Assembly: GCF_001661495.1 (NCBI RefSeq)
Contig: NZ_BDDT01000013.1
Coordinates: 1-64,000, forward strand
Direction: 5' to 3'
DNA length: 64,000 nucleotides
Source: Pseudoalteromonas prydzensis
GTDB lineage: Bacteria; Pseudomonadota; Gammaproteobacteria; Enterobacterales; Alteromonadaceae
How positions within the stretch are numbered: the first letter of the stretch is position 1; every line of letters starts with the position of its first letter. Shown here piece by piece: positions 55,201 to 64,000 of this stretch. The notes under the pieces were generated by a model. It had not been told where the DNA came from and made no database searches. It was given only the letters and a program-made list of their open reading frames with translations. The position numbers and the translations under genes are program-made.

Positions 55201-56403
55201 TTACTTCTTCGCTAGTGCTGAAATTCTGCTTGAAAGCGAGAATAAACGAATAAAACCTTCAGCATGCGATTGGTCGTACACATCATCTGCACCAAATGTT
55301 GCAAAATCTTCGCTGTATAAGCTATTTGGTGATTTTTTCTGAACCGCTGTCACTTGGCCTTTGTAAAGCTTAAGTACGACTTCACCGGTAGCGACGGTTG
55401 ATAGCGCTTCAGCGCCCGCTAAAATTGAATCTTTAAGCGGCGTGAACCAACGGCCGTCATACACTAAGTGCGAAAACTCACCGCCCAGTACTTCTTTCCA
55501 TTTGCGGCTTGCTTTATCAAGTACAAGTTCGTCAATTGCTTGTAATGCCGCCATGATCACTGTGCCACCAGGTGTTTCATAACAACCACGTGACTTCATA
55601 CCCACTAAACGGTTTTCAACGATATCAACACGGCCAACTCCATGCGGTGATGCAATATCATTTAGTTTAACTAAACAATCATACGGTTTAAGTTGCTCAC
55701 CATTTACCGCAACAACTTCACCTTCAACTACATTTAAAGTAACAAACTCAGGCTCATTCGGTGCTTGCTCTGGTGAATTAGTCCAAGTCCAGACTTGCTC
55801 ACTTGGTTGGCACCACGGATCTTCAAGCTCACCACCTTCGTGAGAAATGTGCCAAGCATTAGCATCACGGCTGTAGATTTTAGTTGCTGATGCTGAACAT
55901 GGAATATCACGTTCAGCTAAGTAATCAAGTAATGACTCACGACTTGATAAGTCCCACTCACGCCATGGCGCAATCACCTGAAGATCTGGAGCAAGCGCGG
56001 CAAAACAAGATTCAAAACGTACTTGGTCGTTACCTTTACCTGTACAACCATGAGAAAGTGCATCTGCACCTACTTTGCGAGCAATTTCAACCTGCGCTTT
56101 TGCAATAATAGGACGTGCCATTGAGGTACCAAGTAAATAAGTACCTTCGTAGATTGACCCTGTTTTAAGTGTTGGATAAATATAGTCACTTACCATTTCA
56201 TCTTTTAAGTCAACTACATAACACTCTGATGCACCTGATGCGATAGCTTTAGCTTCAACGCCTTCAAGCTCTTCTGCGCCTTGGCCTACATCGGCCACAA
56301 ACGCAATCACTTCACAGCCGTAATTTTCTTTTAACCATGGCACGATGGCCGACGTATCTAAACCACCAGAATAGGCTAATACAACTTTTTTAATAGAACG
56401 CAT
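55201..56403 (-). CDS. argG: Argininosuccinate synthase
   Basis: A 400-residue ATP-dependent ligase joining citrulline and aspartate. The ATP-binding motif AYSGGLDTS is near residue 10, and [13 protein letters not shown] and [22 protein letters not shown] are present. The start at 56403 (MRSIKKVVL) has AAGGT upstream; a longer in-frame start would overlap the argF stop region and has no homology. The gene is 10 bases downstream of argF. Confidence 0.97.
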   Translation of the reverse strand: MRSIKKVVLAYSGGLDTSAIVPWLKENYGCEVIAFVADVGQGAEELEGVEAKAIASGASECYVVDLKDEMVSDYIYPTLKTGSIYEGTYLLGTSMARPIIAKAQVEIARKVGADALSHGCTGKGNDQVRFESCFAALAPDLQVIAPWREWDLSSRESLLDYLAERDIPCSASATKIYSRDANAWHISHEGGELEDPWCQPSEQVWTWTNSPEQAPNEPEFVTLNVVEGEVVAVNGEQLKPYDCLVKLNDIASPHGVGRVDIVENRLVGMKSRGCYETPGGTVIMAALQAIDELVLDKASRKWKEVLGGEFSHLVYDGRWFTPLKDSILAGAEALSTVATGEVVLKLYKGQVTAVQKKSPNSLYSEDFATFGADDVYDQSHAEGFIRLFSLSSRISALAKK

Positions 56404-56413
56404 TGGTGATACC

Positions 56414-57334
56414 TTACACAAAATTTGGATTTAATAATGAAACAAGCAACGCGTTTTGCGCATGCATACGGTTTTCTGCTTGTTGTATAATTTTTGACGC
56501 CGGGCCATCCATTACTTCTGAGGTAATTTCAAACTCACGGTGTGCAGGCTGGCAATGTAATACAGTGTCAGCCCCTGTTTGTTCAAGTAATGCAGTATTT
56601 AATTGATACGGCATATACTTTTCTTTTACTTGTTCAAGCGGTGTATCGTCGCCCATTGATACCCACGTATCGGCATACACAGCATTTGCACCAACCGCTG
56701 CTTCAACACGATCGCTGACCATTACCGATGCACCATTCATTGCCGCAATTTGCTCAGCTTGCTTAAGAATTTGTGAATCCGGTGAACTGCCTTTCGGGCA
56801 TACTGCAACAAAATCAGTCCCTAAGGTTGCAGCCAGTAACATCAGTGAATGTGTAACGTTGTTACCTTCACCTAAATAAGCAAGTTTTAGCTGGCTCACA
56901 TCACCGTATACTTCTTGTAATGTTAAAAAGTCAGCCAACGCTTGGCATGGGTGATATAAATCACACAAGCTGTTGACCACAGGTACGCTGGAAAATTCAG
57001 CAAGCGTAGTTAAGGTTTTATGCTGATACACACGTGCAACAATGCCATCTGCCCAGCTGGCAATATTCAAAGCAAAATCTTTTACTGATTCACGGGCGCC
57101 CATGGCACCATTTTGTGAATCAAGATACACAGCATGACCACCTAACTTATTGATGCCAATATCAAATGATAAACGCGTACGTAAGCTTGGTTTTTCAAAT
57201 AACGTAACCACTGATTTACCAGCCAGTGCTTGGCTAAAATCAGCTGGATTTGCTTTAATTTTTTGCGCAAGCTTAAGTAATTTAAGTGCGCCTTGCTGGT
57301 CTAGTTCAAGACCTGATAAAAAATGATTAAACAT
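56414..57334 (-). CDS. argF: Ornithine carbamoyltransferase
   Basis: A 306-residue enzyme making citrulline from ornithine and carbamoyl phosphate. The carbamoyl-phosphate motif reads KPSLRTR, followed by HPCQALADF. The ornithine-binding motif, normally HCLP, here reads H260-C261-Q262-P263 followed by AHRE; the catalytic Cys and Pro are kept. The start at 57334 (MFNHFLSG) with a TAGG site is chosen over an in-frame start at 57379 inside argB. It lies 7 bases after the argB stop. Confidence 0.93.
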   Translation of the reverse strand: MFNHFLSGLELDQQGALKLLKLAQKIKANPADFSQALAGKSVVTLFEKPSLRTRLSFDIGINKLGGHAVYLDSQNGAMGARESVKDFALNIASWADGIVARVYQHKTLTTLAEFSSVPVVNSLCDLYHPCQALADFLTLQEVYGDVSQLKLAYLGEGNNVTHSLMLLAATLGTDFVAVCPKGSSPDSQILKQAEQIAAMNGASVMVSDRVEAAVGANAVYADTWVSMGDDTPLEQVKEKYMPYQLNTALLEQTGADTVLHCQPAHREFEITSEVMDGPASKIIQQAENRMHAQNALLVSLLNPNFV

Positions 57335-57341
57335 ATAAAAC

Positions 57342-58103
57342 CTATGGTGTAATTTTTGTTCCGACGTGCTCACCCGCAAGTAGAGCTACTAAGTTTCCTG
57401 GCTTTTGCCAACTCGAGATATAAACGCCACGTCGTAAGTGCTGGGCAGCAAGAAGGCTGGTCTTAACTTTGACCTCCATCCCACCCAAAATTACTCCTTC
57501 TGCAATTAAAGTATTGATCTGATTTGTGTCAAGTTGATGTAACGGCTGTTTATCTGCATCAAGCACAGCTTCTACATCGGTCATAAAAATAATTTCTGCA
57601 TCGAGCTCTTTAGCAATCGCCGCCGCAGCTTCATCGGCATTCACGTTATACCAAAGGCCATCGTCACCAAAACCGATTGAACTAACTAAAGGTAGACGCC
57701 CAAGTTTTAATAACTCAGGTATCACACTTTGTACGCCACTATCACACTGACCAACTTGACCAAGTGCTTTAAGCTTCTGCGACGAAATAATGCCAGCCTC
57801 GTATAGACTAAGCCCAACAGGTTTGTGCCCTGCTACGATTGCTTGACTCATTAACTGCTTATTTGCACAACCAGCCAATGCGCCAACAATGTACGGCATT
57901 TGCTCTTTTGGACTGATCCGTAAGCCCTGGTGTTTCGCACTAGCAAAACCGGCTTCTTTTAGCCAACTATCAACTAACGCCCCACCACCGTGCACAATCA
58001 CAAACTGTGCTTGAGTTTGTGAGGCAAGCACTTCAAATAACGCTTTTGCCGCGTTTTCCGTATTGAGTACTGCACCACCGAGTTTGATGACCCATGTTTG
58101 CAT
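57342..58103 (-). CDS. argB: Acetylglutamate kinase
   Basis: A 253-residue amino-acid kinase that phosphorylates N-acetylglutamate. The glycine-rich motifs KLGGAVL (7-13) and VHGGGALVD (38-46), NVNADEAAAAIA and the MTDVEAVLD segment are typical. It is short, like the E. coli arginine-insensitive form, lacking the N-terminal helix found in feedback-inhibited enzymes; control is then more likely at N-acetylglutamate synthase. It overlaps neither neighbour; gaps are 5 and 7 bases. Confidence 0.96.
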   Translation of the reverse strand: MQTWVIKLGGAVLNTENAAKALFEVLASQTQAQFVIVHGGGALVDSWLKEAGFASAKHQGLRISPKEQMPYIVGALAGCANKQLMSQAIVAGHKPVGLSLYEAGIISSQKLKALGQVGQCDSGVQSVIPELLKLGRLPLVSSIGFGDDGLWYNVNADEAAAAIAKELDAEIIFMTDVEAVLDADKQPLHQLDTNQINTLIAEGVILGGMEVKVKTSLLAAQHLRRGVYISSWQKPGNLVALLAGEHVGTKITP

Positions 58104-58108
58104 TACTG

Positions 58109-59113
58109 TTACCCTTTTAAACCAGTGCTATGAGGTAACCCCATAGCTAAATTAATACATTGCAGTGCTTGACCCGCAGCACCTTTTAATAAGTTATCAA
58201 TCGCCGCCATGACTATCAGTTGACTACCTTGTTGCTGCCAAGCGATGTCCACAAATGGCTGCTTAGCTACCCCTTTAATTGAAGGTATTTTATTGCCCAG
58301 CAATCGAATCAACGGCTCATCAGCAAGTACTTGATAAGCTTGCGCGACTTTCTCAGGGGTAACATCGACTTTTAATTGCACATAGATAGTTTCTAAAATT
58401 CCCCGAGGGAAATTGCCTAAATGCGGCGTGAATAAAACTTTATGACCTAAATGTTGCTCAATCTCAGGGCTGTGTCTGTGGTTGAATAATCCATAAGGTG
58501 CAAGCGATACTTCACAAAAATGAGTGCCTACACTGGCTTTACGCCCAGCACCGGTTACACCTGATACTGCATTAATAATCACCGGTTGCTCAGCCAATAA
58601 ACCAGCTTGTTGTAATGGCTTTAGCGCATTTAATGCTGCAGTTGGATAACAGCCCGCTACGGCAACTAATTGTGCTTTAGCAATGGCTTCACTATTCCAT
58701 TCCGCTAACCCATAAGCAGCTTGATTAAGTAATTCTGTATGTTGATGCTCAAAGCCATAATAAGTTTGGTAATCTTCATTACTACTTAAACGGTAACCAC
58801 CAGATAAATCAAAAACCTTTTTACCCATCTTCAAAAAACGTGGCGCTAAATCAACACTCACTTTATGATCAGTACATAAACACACAAAATCTGCAGAGCT
58901 TTCGATATCGTTAAATGCGCTTTCGCTAAGCGGCAATAAAGGAGAATCAAGTAAACCAACATGCTCAGGATATAAGTCGCTTAATAGCTTGCCTTTGTCT
59001 AAGCTTTGCTCTGACACATAACACGCTGCTAAAGTTAATTGTGGATGTTTTACGACTAAACTTGCTAATTCTGCGCCGCTATAACCACTTGCGCCAATAA
59101 TCACTACTTTCAT
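58109..59113 (-). CDS. argC: N-acetyl-gamma-glutamyl-phosphate reductase
   Basis: A 334-residue NADPH-dependent reductase. The Rossmann motif GASGYSGAELASL and the catalytic Cys in VAGCYPTAAL (about 155) are present, as is HRHSPEIEQHL. It is the first gene of the leftward argCBFGH(A) cluster and is divergent from argE, with the ARG box between. Confidence 0.97.
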   Translation of the reverse strand: MKVVIIGASGYSGAELASLVVKHPQLTLAACYVSEQSLDKGKLLSDLYPEHVGLLDSPLLPLSESAFNDIESSADFVCLCTDHKVSVDLAPRFLKMGKKVFDLSGGYRLSSNEDYQTYYGFEHQHTELLNQAAYGLAEWNSEAIAKAQLVAVAGCYPTAALNALKPLQQAGLLAEQPVIINAVSGVTGAGRKASVGTHFCEVSLAPYGLFNHRHSPEIEQHLGHKVLFTPHLGNFPRGILETIYVQLKVDVTPEKVAQAYQVLADEPLIRLLGNKIPSIKGVAKQPFVDIAWQQQGSQLIVMAAIDNLLKGAAGQALQCINLAMGLPHSTGLKG

Positions 59114-59253
59114 TCGTTACTCTTTTTGGGTTGTGCTACTACATTTACATTCAAATCGGGTTAGACAGTGTAAAAACACACTGTGTTGGGAATGAAACTG
59201 GATTATCGTCGTTTTATATTCATTGCGTCGCTTTAATATATTTATGCTTAAAA

Positions 59254-59271
59254 AGTGAATTGATATTCATC
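59254..59271. promoter_or_regulatory. ARG box (ArgR operator) between argC and argE
   Basis: TGAATTGATATTCA at 59256-59269 exactly fits the symmetrical core (TGAAT-N4-ATTCA) of the known 18-bp ArgR operator. ArgR usually binds two boxes 2-3 bases apart; a partner is not obvious, but a weaker candidate, TGAATAATTATTTT, lies at 59304-59317, about 30 bases downstream. One site could repress both divergent transcripts when arginine is high. Confidence 0.85.
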
Positions 59272-59328
59272 ATAAATACTTTTATATTGTTATGCAATTA
59301 GATTGAATAATTATTTTGGATTTTTTTT

Positions 59329-60477
59329 ATGCCTTTACCGTCTTTTTTGTCCATGTATCAGCAGTTGATTGCCGCCCCTTCCATTAGTGCCATGGATGAA
59401 TCGTTAGCTATGAGTAATAAAGGCGTGATCGACCTACTTGCCAATTGGTGCACGAGCTTAGGTTTTGAATGTGAAATTACTGAGTTATCAGGCCCTAAGG
59501 GCCGCTTTAATCTGCTTGCCAAGCGTGGTCAAGGCGATGGTGGATTAATGCTAGCAGGTCATACCGACACCGTTCCTTTTGACGACAGCCGCTGGAATTA
59601 TGATCCGTTTAAATTAAGTGAATATGATAATAAATTGTATGGTTTAGGTAGTATCGATATGAAAGGCTTTTTTGCTTTTGTATTGCAAGCAATTAGCGAG
59701 CTTGATGAAACCGCACAAACTCAGCCTATTTTGATTTTAGCCACCGCCGATGAAGAAACTACCATGGCTGGTGCCCAGCAAATTTGTAAACATCCAAATC
59801 TAAAACCTGCCCGCTGTATCATTGGTGAACCCACTGATATGACACCGGTATTTACACATAAAGGGCATATGAGCACAGCCATTCGAGTAGTTGGCCGCTC
59901 AGGTCATAGCTCTGATCCTGAGCGTGGTTTAAACGCCATTGAAGTGATGCATAAAGTAATTGCAAAATTGTTGCTTTTAAAAGAAGAATTAAAGAATAAA
60001 TATTCAGTAGATCACTTTGTGATTCCCTACCCAACTTTAAACCTAGGGCATATTCACGGTGGCGATAACGCCAATCGTATTTGCGGCTGCTGTGAAATGC
60101 ACATTGATATGCGCCCATTGCCGGGTTTAAGCGTGCAAGAACTACAAACGATGTTGTTAAAAATAGCAGCAGAAATTAATAACCAATACCCTGATGCAGT
60201 AAGTGTGCTGGATATGCACGAACCTATTCCAGCTTTTACTGGCAGCACCGACACAGCATTAGTACAACTAGCAGAGAAAATATCCGGCGAGCAAGCCGTT
60301 GCGGTCAATTACTGTACCGAGGCGCCGTTTATTCAGCAACTTGGTTGTGAGACTATCGTAATGGGGCCCGGCTCTATTAACCAAGCCCATCAACCGGATG
60401 AGTTTTTAGCGATGGAAAAAATAAAGCCATCACAACATATTATTAGTGAAATAATTAAAGCAAGCTGCTTTAATTAA
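59329..60477 (+). CDS. argE: Acetylornithine deacetylase
   Basis: A 382-residue M20-family zinc metalloenzyme that releases ornithine from N-acetylornithine in the linear pathway, consistent with a separate N-acetylglutamate synthase domain in ArgH(A). The zinc ligands are in [38 protein letters not shown] and the C-terminal [14 protein letters not shown]. The gene is divergent from argC, and its start (ATG at 59329) follows a T-rich stretch without a strong ribosome-binding site. Confidence 0.96.
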   Translation: MPLPSFLSMYQQLIAAPSISAMDESLAMSNKGVIDLLANWCTSLGFECEITELSGPKGRFNLLAKRGQGDGGLMLAGHTDTVPFDDSRWNYDPFKLSEYDNKLYGLGSIDMKGFFAFVLQAISELDETAQTQPILILATADEETTMAGAQQICKHPNLKPARCIIGEPTDMTPVFTHKGHMSTAIRVVGRSGHSSDPERGLNAIEVMHKVIAKLLLLKEELKNKYSVDHFVIPYPTLNLGHIHGGDNANRICGCCEMHIDMRPLPGLSVQELQTMLLKIAAEINNQYPDAVSVLDMHEPIPAFTGSTDTALVQLAEKISGEQAVAVNYCTEAPFIQQLGCETIVMGPGSINQAHQPDEFLAMEKIKPSQHIISEIIKASCFN

Positions 60478-60527
60478 ACTCAGTTGCATTTGCTCAGATG
60501 TCGAGTTCTTAAATACATAGAGCTCGA

Positions 60528-60854
60528 CTAAGCTTTAAACAACTCAATCAGTCTCGCGACTTTGCTCTTATCAAGCTCGCCCATTTGTTCGCTGTTACTG
60601 AGGGCATAAATTACGCCTTCTACAGCGCTGTAGTCGATATCAGATCTAGATTCTATAACATTCGCCCACATCTCTAGGTCGTCTAAGTCTATCTCATCTG
60701 CTTGGCAGCGAGTGAGCACATCAAGTACCGTTATCAGCGTCAATACGTAAATTGGACCTTGGTTATTTATTGTTGATGCAACAATGATACTTATGGCCTC
60801 GTCTTTTTGTTTACCAAAACTGGCGAATTCTGCTAACGCTTGTGCTCTGTTCAT
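60528..60854 (-). CDS. Small hypothetical protein
   Basis: A 108-residue, acidic, probably all-helical cytoplasmic protein I do not recognise. It has no signal peptide or membrane segment. Hydrophobic heptads (IVASTINNQGPIYVLTLITVLDVL) suggest a helical bundle. It is convergent with argE and divergent from the Cys-rich gene that follows, so context does not help. Confidence 0.6.
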   Translation of the reverse strand: MNRAQALAEFASFGKQKDEAISIIVASTINNQGPIYVLTLITVLDVLTRCQADEIDLDDLEMWANVIESRSDIDYSAVEGVIYALSNSEQMGELDKSKVARLIELFKA

Positions 60855-60904
60855 AGTTGCTTATCTGTTATTCTATGGGTTATTAAAAATTAAACGTATA
60901 TCAA

Positions 60905-61258
60905 ATGACTATTTTAGCCTGCTCACAATGCCACACCACTCTGTCATGTAATGTCGAGGATATTAACGCTTGTTGGTGCAATGAGCTGCCGGCTATTTTA
61001 CCGCTTGATAACACAACCACCAGTTGTTTATGTCGAAATTGTACTTTAGCGAAAATGAATCAGTTTCTAAGTACCCTTTATCAACGACCCCTCAAAGAGC
61101 AACTTGCTTTCGCAAAGCCTTTTCATGGTAACGATAATTTAATCGAAAACCTCGATTATGAAATGCAAAACGGCTACATGGTATTTAGTCGTTGGTTTTT
61201 CTTAAAACGTGGAAAGTGCTGTAAAAACAACTGTAAAAACTGTCCTTATAAAAAATAA
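60905..61258 (+). CDS. Cys-rich CWC protein fused to a DUF5522-like tail
   Basis: A 117-residue protein with two Cys-rich parts. The first ~60 residues carry a CWC-type pattern: C6-x2-C9, then C15, then C23-W-C25, then C41-x-C43-x2-C46. The C-terminal ~40 residues (GYMVFSRWFFLKRGKCCKNNCKNCPYKK) match the DUF5522 pattern of a GYMVFTxxxxLKRGxCCxxxCxxCPY tail. Both parts probably bind metal (zinc or iron-sulfur). The pieces usually occur as separate small proteins; the fused form is known in some gammaproteobacteria, from memory. Confidence 0.75.
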   Translation: MTILACSQCHTTLSCNVEDINACWCNELPAILPLDNTTTSCLCRNCTLAKMNQFLSTLYQRPLKEQLAFAKPFHGNDNLIENLDYEMQNGYMVFSRWFFLKRGKCCKNNCKNCPYKK

Positions 61259-61496
61259 AACACCAAAAACAAACAAAAGAAACACTAGGTAAACACCAAA
61301 TTTACAGCAAAAATAATTTAAAAATATTTATATTCAAAATATAGCGTAAAAAGACGTTAAAATTGTGTTTTAGTGAATAATATACCTATATAATTGAATA
61401 TTAATTTCAGTACCAATTTCAACGTCTTGTTTATCTTTTTGTAACATGCTTTCTTAATAACCTACAACAACCAGATAAACAAAAACAGGATAATAA

Positions 61497-63929
61497 ATGA
61501 AACAGTTCAAGCCAAGTATTGTCGCTTGCGCAATAGCCGCCCAACTTTTTACTGTCGATCATGCTTTTGCAGCGGATCAACAAGTTGTAACCGAAAAAAC
61601 AATTGAAACAATTCAAATTACTGCGACTCGTCGTGCAGGCTCTGTGCAAGAAGCACCTCTTAATATTACCGCTCTTGATGGTGATGTTATAAAAGATCAA
61701 AACATTGGTGATCTTGAAGATGTAGCCCGCTGGGTACCTGGTTTAACTATTTCTGATCAAGGTGGCCGTGAGGGCTCACCTATTATTGTTCGTGGTTTAA
61801 ATACCAATACTTCTGATCGTATTTCTGATGGCGGTACGGTAGCCACTTACGTGGGCGAAATTCCACTAAACATAGATTTACGCTTAACTGACGTAGATCG
61901 TGTTGAAGTCTTGATTGGCCCACAAGGTACATTGTATGGAGCAGGCACATTAGGTGGTGCTATTCGTTATCTATTAAAACAACCTGAGCTCGATATTACC
62001 GAAGGCCAAGTTACTGGTGATGTATTTAGCTTAAATGAAAGCGACGGCACTGGCGGTGAGTTTGGTTTAGTGTTTAATACACCATTAATTGATGATGTAT
62101 TAGCAATCCGCGCTAGCGTCAATTACTACACCAACCCAGGTTATATTGATTATAAATACGTAGTGCAAAACCCTGGTGTATCAAACCCAAATCCTGATTT
62201 TACCAACCCACAAGATGTCAGTGCTAACTTGCGTAATGTCAGTGACGTAAATGATGAACAAATTACTACAGGGCGTGTGTCACTGCGTTGGCAAGCCAGC
62301 GAAGCTATCGATGCAACGCTAAACTATTTTTATCAAAAACAAGAAAATGGCGGCAACTCTACATCGCAATATAATTCATTAAGTGACAGCAGCGGCCTAC
62401 AGGGGATGGTTGGCCAGTATGAAAATGCCGCGCGGATACTTGAGCCAGGTGAAGAAGAAAACGACTTATTAAGCTTAGAGATCAAAGCGGATCTAGGCTT
62501 TGCAGAATTAGTATCTGCCTCTGGTTGGTCAAGCTATGAGCAATCAGGGCAACGTGACCAAACTGACCTGCTTTACGATATCTGGACTGGTTATGCAGAA
62601 TTTCCAGCGTTTGTAGCGCAAACTTTGGATACTTCAAAACGTGATAGTTTCACTCAAGAAATTCGTTTAGTGTCTAACTCCGATAGTGCCTTTAACTGGA
62701 TTGTCGGTGGCTATTATAACAAGCTTGAAACTCACTCAGACGATAGAGAATACACACCCGGTTTAACTGAGTTTTGGGGCGATGATATTCCAAATCTGCA
62801 ACAAGACCTCGAATATATTTTAGTCAGTGACTCTGAAACCACTGAAACGGCCCTTTTTGGTGAAGTTGGCTATGCGTTTACCGATCAATTCAATGTGACG
62901 CTTGGTGCGCGTTTTTACGAGTACGATGTATCCACTACATCAGGCTCAGCAACACCATTATATTCGGGTGATTTCGCGTCTCTTGATGACTTAGTAATGG
63001 AAAATGTCAGTGCTAGCGACAACGGTAATCTGTTTAAATTTAATGCCAGCTACACTTTCGATTCTGGTGTACTTGCTTACTTTACTGTAAGTGAAGGCTT
63101 TAGAATTGGTGGTGGTAACGGTATTGCACCTTGCCCAGATGTATTGCCAGATCAACAAATTGTTTGTGCATACCCAGATGAAGAAGATTATAAACCAGAT
63201 ACCACAGTAAACTATGAACTGGGTTTTAAATCGAGCTGGTTTAAAAACCGCCTACACTTTAATGCGGCATTGTTTAATGTTGATTGGAAAGATGCGCAAG
63301 TTGGTACTGCAACGGTAAATGGTCAAGAGCTAATTACCTCTAATGCTGGGGCAGCTAATTCAAAAGGCGTGGAAATTTCATCTCGCGCTATGATTGCCGA
63401 TAACTGGACGGCCTACGCCACCTACGCCTATGCCAAAGCTGAGTTAACCGAAGATGCTCCAGGTTTATTAGGCACATTAGATAAAAAGTATACACAGTAT
63501 CAAGCATACTACGATGGTGCTGACGGCGACCGCTTACCAGGCGCGCCTGAGCATCAGCTTTCATTCGGCCTGCGTTATGAGCAAGATGTACTCGATGATA
63601 AGTTACTGAGCATTAACTACGGTATGACAGCGCAAAGTGATGTGATCACTAAAGTTGGCTTAAAAGCCGATGGTGAAACGCTTGCAGGCTATGCACTGAG
63701 TAACTTATCTGCCAAGTTAACCGGTGATATGTGGTCGGCAACCATTTACGTTGATAACTTATTCGATAAGTACGCCTTTACCTCGGTACGCCGCGATAAA
63801 TCATGGGCAGGTATGGCTAAATATGAAGAGCTCAATAAAGAGCTGCCTGAGCTGCAACGTGTGTATGGTCACTACACCACTACACCGCGCACTATCGGTA
63901 TGAAGTTTACCTATAACTTTGAACTGTAA
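61497..63929 (+). CDS. TonB-dependent receptor, substrate unknown
   Basis: Outer-membrane receptor of 810 residues: signal peptide (ending AFA, about 26), TonB box (IETIQITATRR), plug (NIGDLEDVARWVPGLTISDQGGREG, GPQGTLYGAGTLGGAIRY) and a barrel ending in F (FTYNFEL). The plug differs from the other three receptors in the window, so it is a separate lineage, of a type common in Alteromonadales. No STN domain and no neighbouring regulators or hydrolases are present to suggest a substrate. About 240 bases of AT-rich DNA lie upstream; a terminator follows. Confidence 0.9.
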   Translation: MKQFKPSIVACAIAAQLFTVDHAFAADQQVVTEKTIETIQITATRRAGSVQEAPLNITALDGDVIKDQNIGDLEDVARWVPGLTISDQGGREGSPIIVRGLNTNTSDRISDGGTVATYVGEIPLNIDLRLTDVDRVEVLIGPQGTLYGAGTLGGAIRYLLKQPELDITEGQVTGDVFSLNESDGTGGEFGLVFNTPLIDDVLAIRASVNYYTNPGYIDYKYVVQNPGVSNPNPDFTNPQDVSANLRNVSDVNDEQITTGRVSLRWQASEAIDATLNYFYQKQENGGNSTSQYNSLSDSSGLQGMVGQYENAARILEPGEEENDLLSLEIKADLGFAELVSASGWSSYEQSGQRDQTDLLYDIWTGYAEFPAFVAQTLDTSKRDSFTQEIRLVSNSDSAFNWIVGGYYNKLETHSDDREYTPGLTEFWGDDIPNLQQDLEYILVSDSETTETALFGEVGYAFTDQFNVTLGARFYEYDVSTTSGSATPLYSGDFASLDDLVMENVSASDNGNLFKFNASYTFDSGVLAYFTVSEGFRIGGGNGIAPCPDVLPDQQIVCAYPDEEDYKPDTTVNYELGFKSSWFKNRLHFNAALFNVDWKDAQVGTATVNGQELITSNAGAANSKGVEISSRAMIADNWTAYATYAYAKAELTEDAPGLLGTLDKKYTQYQAYYDGADGDRLPGAPEHQLSFGLRYEQDVLDDKLLSINYGMTAQSDVITKVGLKADGETLAGYALSNLSAKLTGDMWSATIYVDNLFDKYAFTSVRRDKSWAGMAKYEELNKELPELQRVYGHYTTTPRTIGMKFTYNFEL

Positions 63930-63945
63930 ACAATACGAGTTTATA

Positions 63946-63976
63946 AAAAGCCTTGGCGTTTTACGCCAAGGCTTTT
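63946..63976 (+). terminator. Terminator of the last receptor gene
   Basis: GCCTTGGCG (63950-63958) and CGCCAAGGC (63964-63972) form a perfect 9-bp stem with a 5-nt loop, flanked by A and T runs. Confidence 0.9.
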
Positions 63977-64000
63977 ATGCTTATAGCCATGCTGACATCG

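Overview
The window looks like a chromosomal segment of a marine gammaproteobacterium of the Alteromonadales, most probably Pseudoalteromonas or a close relative. The support is the divergent arginine cluster argE / argCBFGH with N-acetylglutamate synthase fused to ArgH, a PutA without a DNA-binding domain divergent from an Lrp-type gene, the abundance of TonB-dependent receptors (four), the GspA/GspB pair, and moderate-to-low GC with AT-rich intergenic DNA. The genus is an inference from gene content and protein resemblance. No rRNA, tRNA, CRISPR array or prophage was seen.

Layout. 1-1435: a 7-bp tandem repeat, a hotdog thioesterase and dispersed repeats. 1436-4905: transketolase divergent from metK, with a MetJ-type operator between them. 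4933-5938: about 1 kb of non-coding repeats, including a ~210-bp tandem array. 5939-11549: DgkA with an LTA-synthase-like sulfatase, a START-domain protein, a CYTH-CHAD triphosphatase and a divergent YgiM-like SH3 protein. 11602-13356: repeat DNA that is an inverted copy of the block at 4933-5093, split by an IS110/IS1111-type insertion sequence. 13357-17855: Lrp-type regulator and putA. 17920-19116: HD-GYP phosphodiesterase.

19222-31475 is the most coherent functional block: a TonB-dependent receptor, two GH20 beta-N-acetylhexosaminidases, a FecI-like ECF sigma factor, a FecR-like anti-sigma factor, and a second, paralogous receptor with an N-terminal STN signalling domain. This reads as a cell-surface-signalling locus for uptake and breakdown of amino-sugar glycans. 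31472-34669 holds gspB, gspA and cca; 34679-38024 two DUF1566 proteins and two small proteins of unknown role; 38270-42424 an RND efflux pair; 42561-45205 msrA and a BtuB-like receptor behind a cobalamin riboswitch; 45403-53009 yajQ, VanZ-like, panE, thiI, TetR, coaD, a Wzi-like protein and two paralogous membrane proteins; 53280-60477 arginine biosynthesis with an ARG box between argC and argE; 60528-63976 two small proteins and a fourth TonB-dependent receptor.

The observation most worth testing is in the insertion sequence. Its 3' non-coding end can fold into a stem with a 12+12-nt internal loop. The two loop strands match opposite strands of the insertion site, which can be reconstructed from the uninterrupted copy of the same repeat elsewhere in the window (10/10 and 8/9 nt). 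This is the layout expected of a guide ('bridge' or 'seek') RNA of an IS110/IS1111 transposase.
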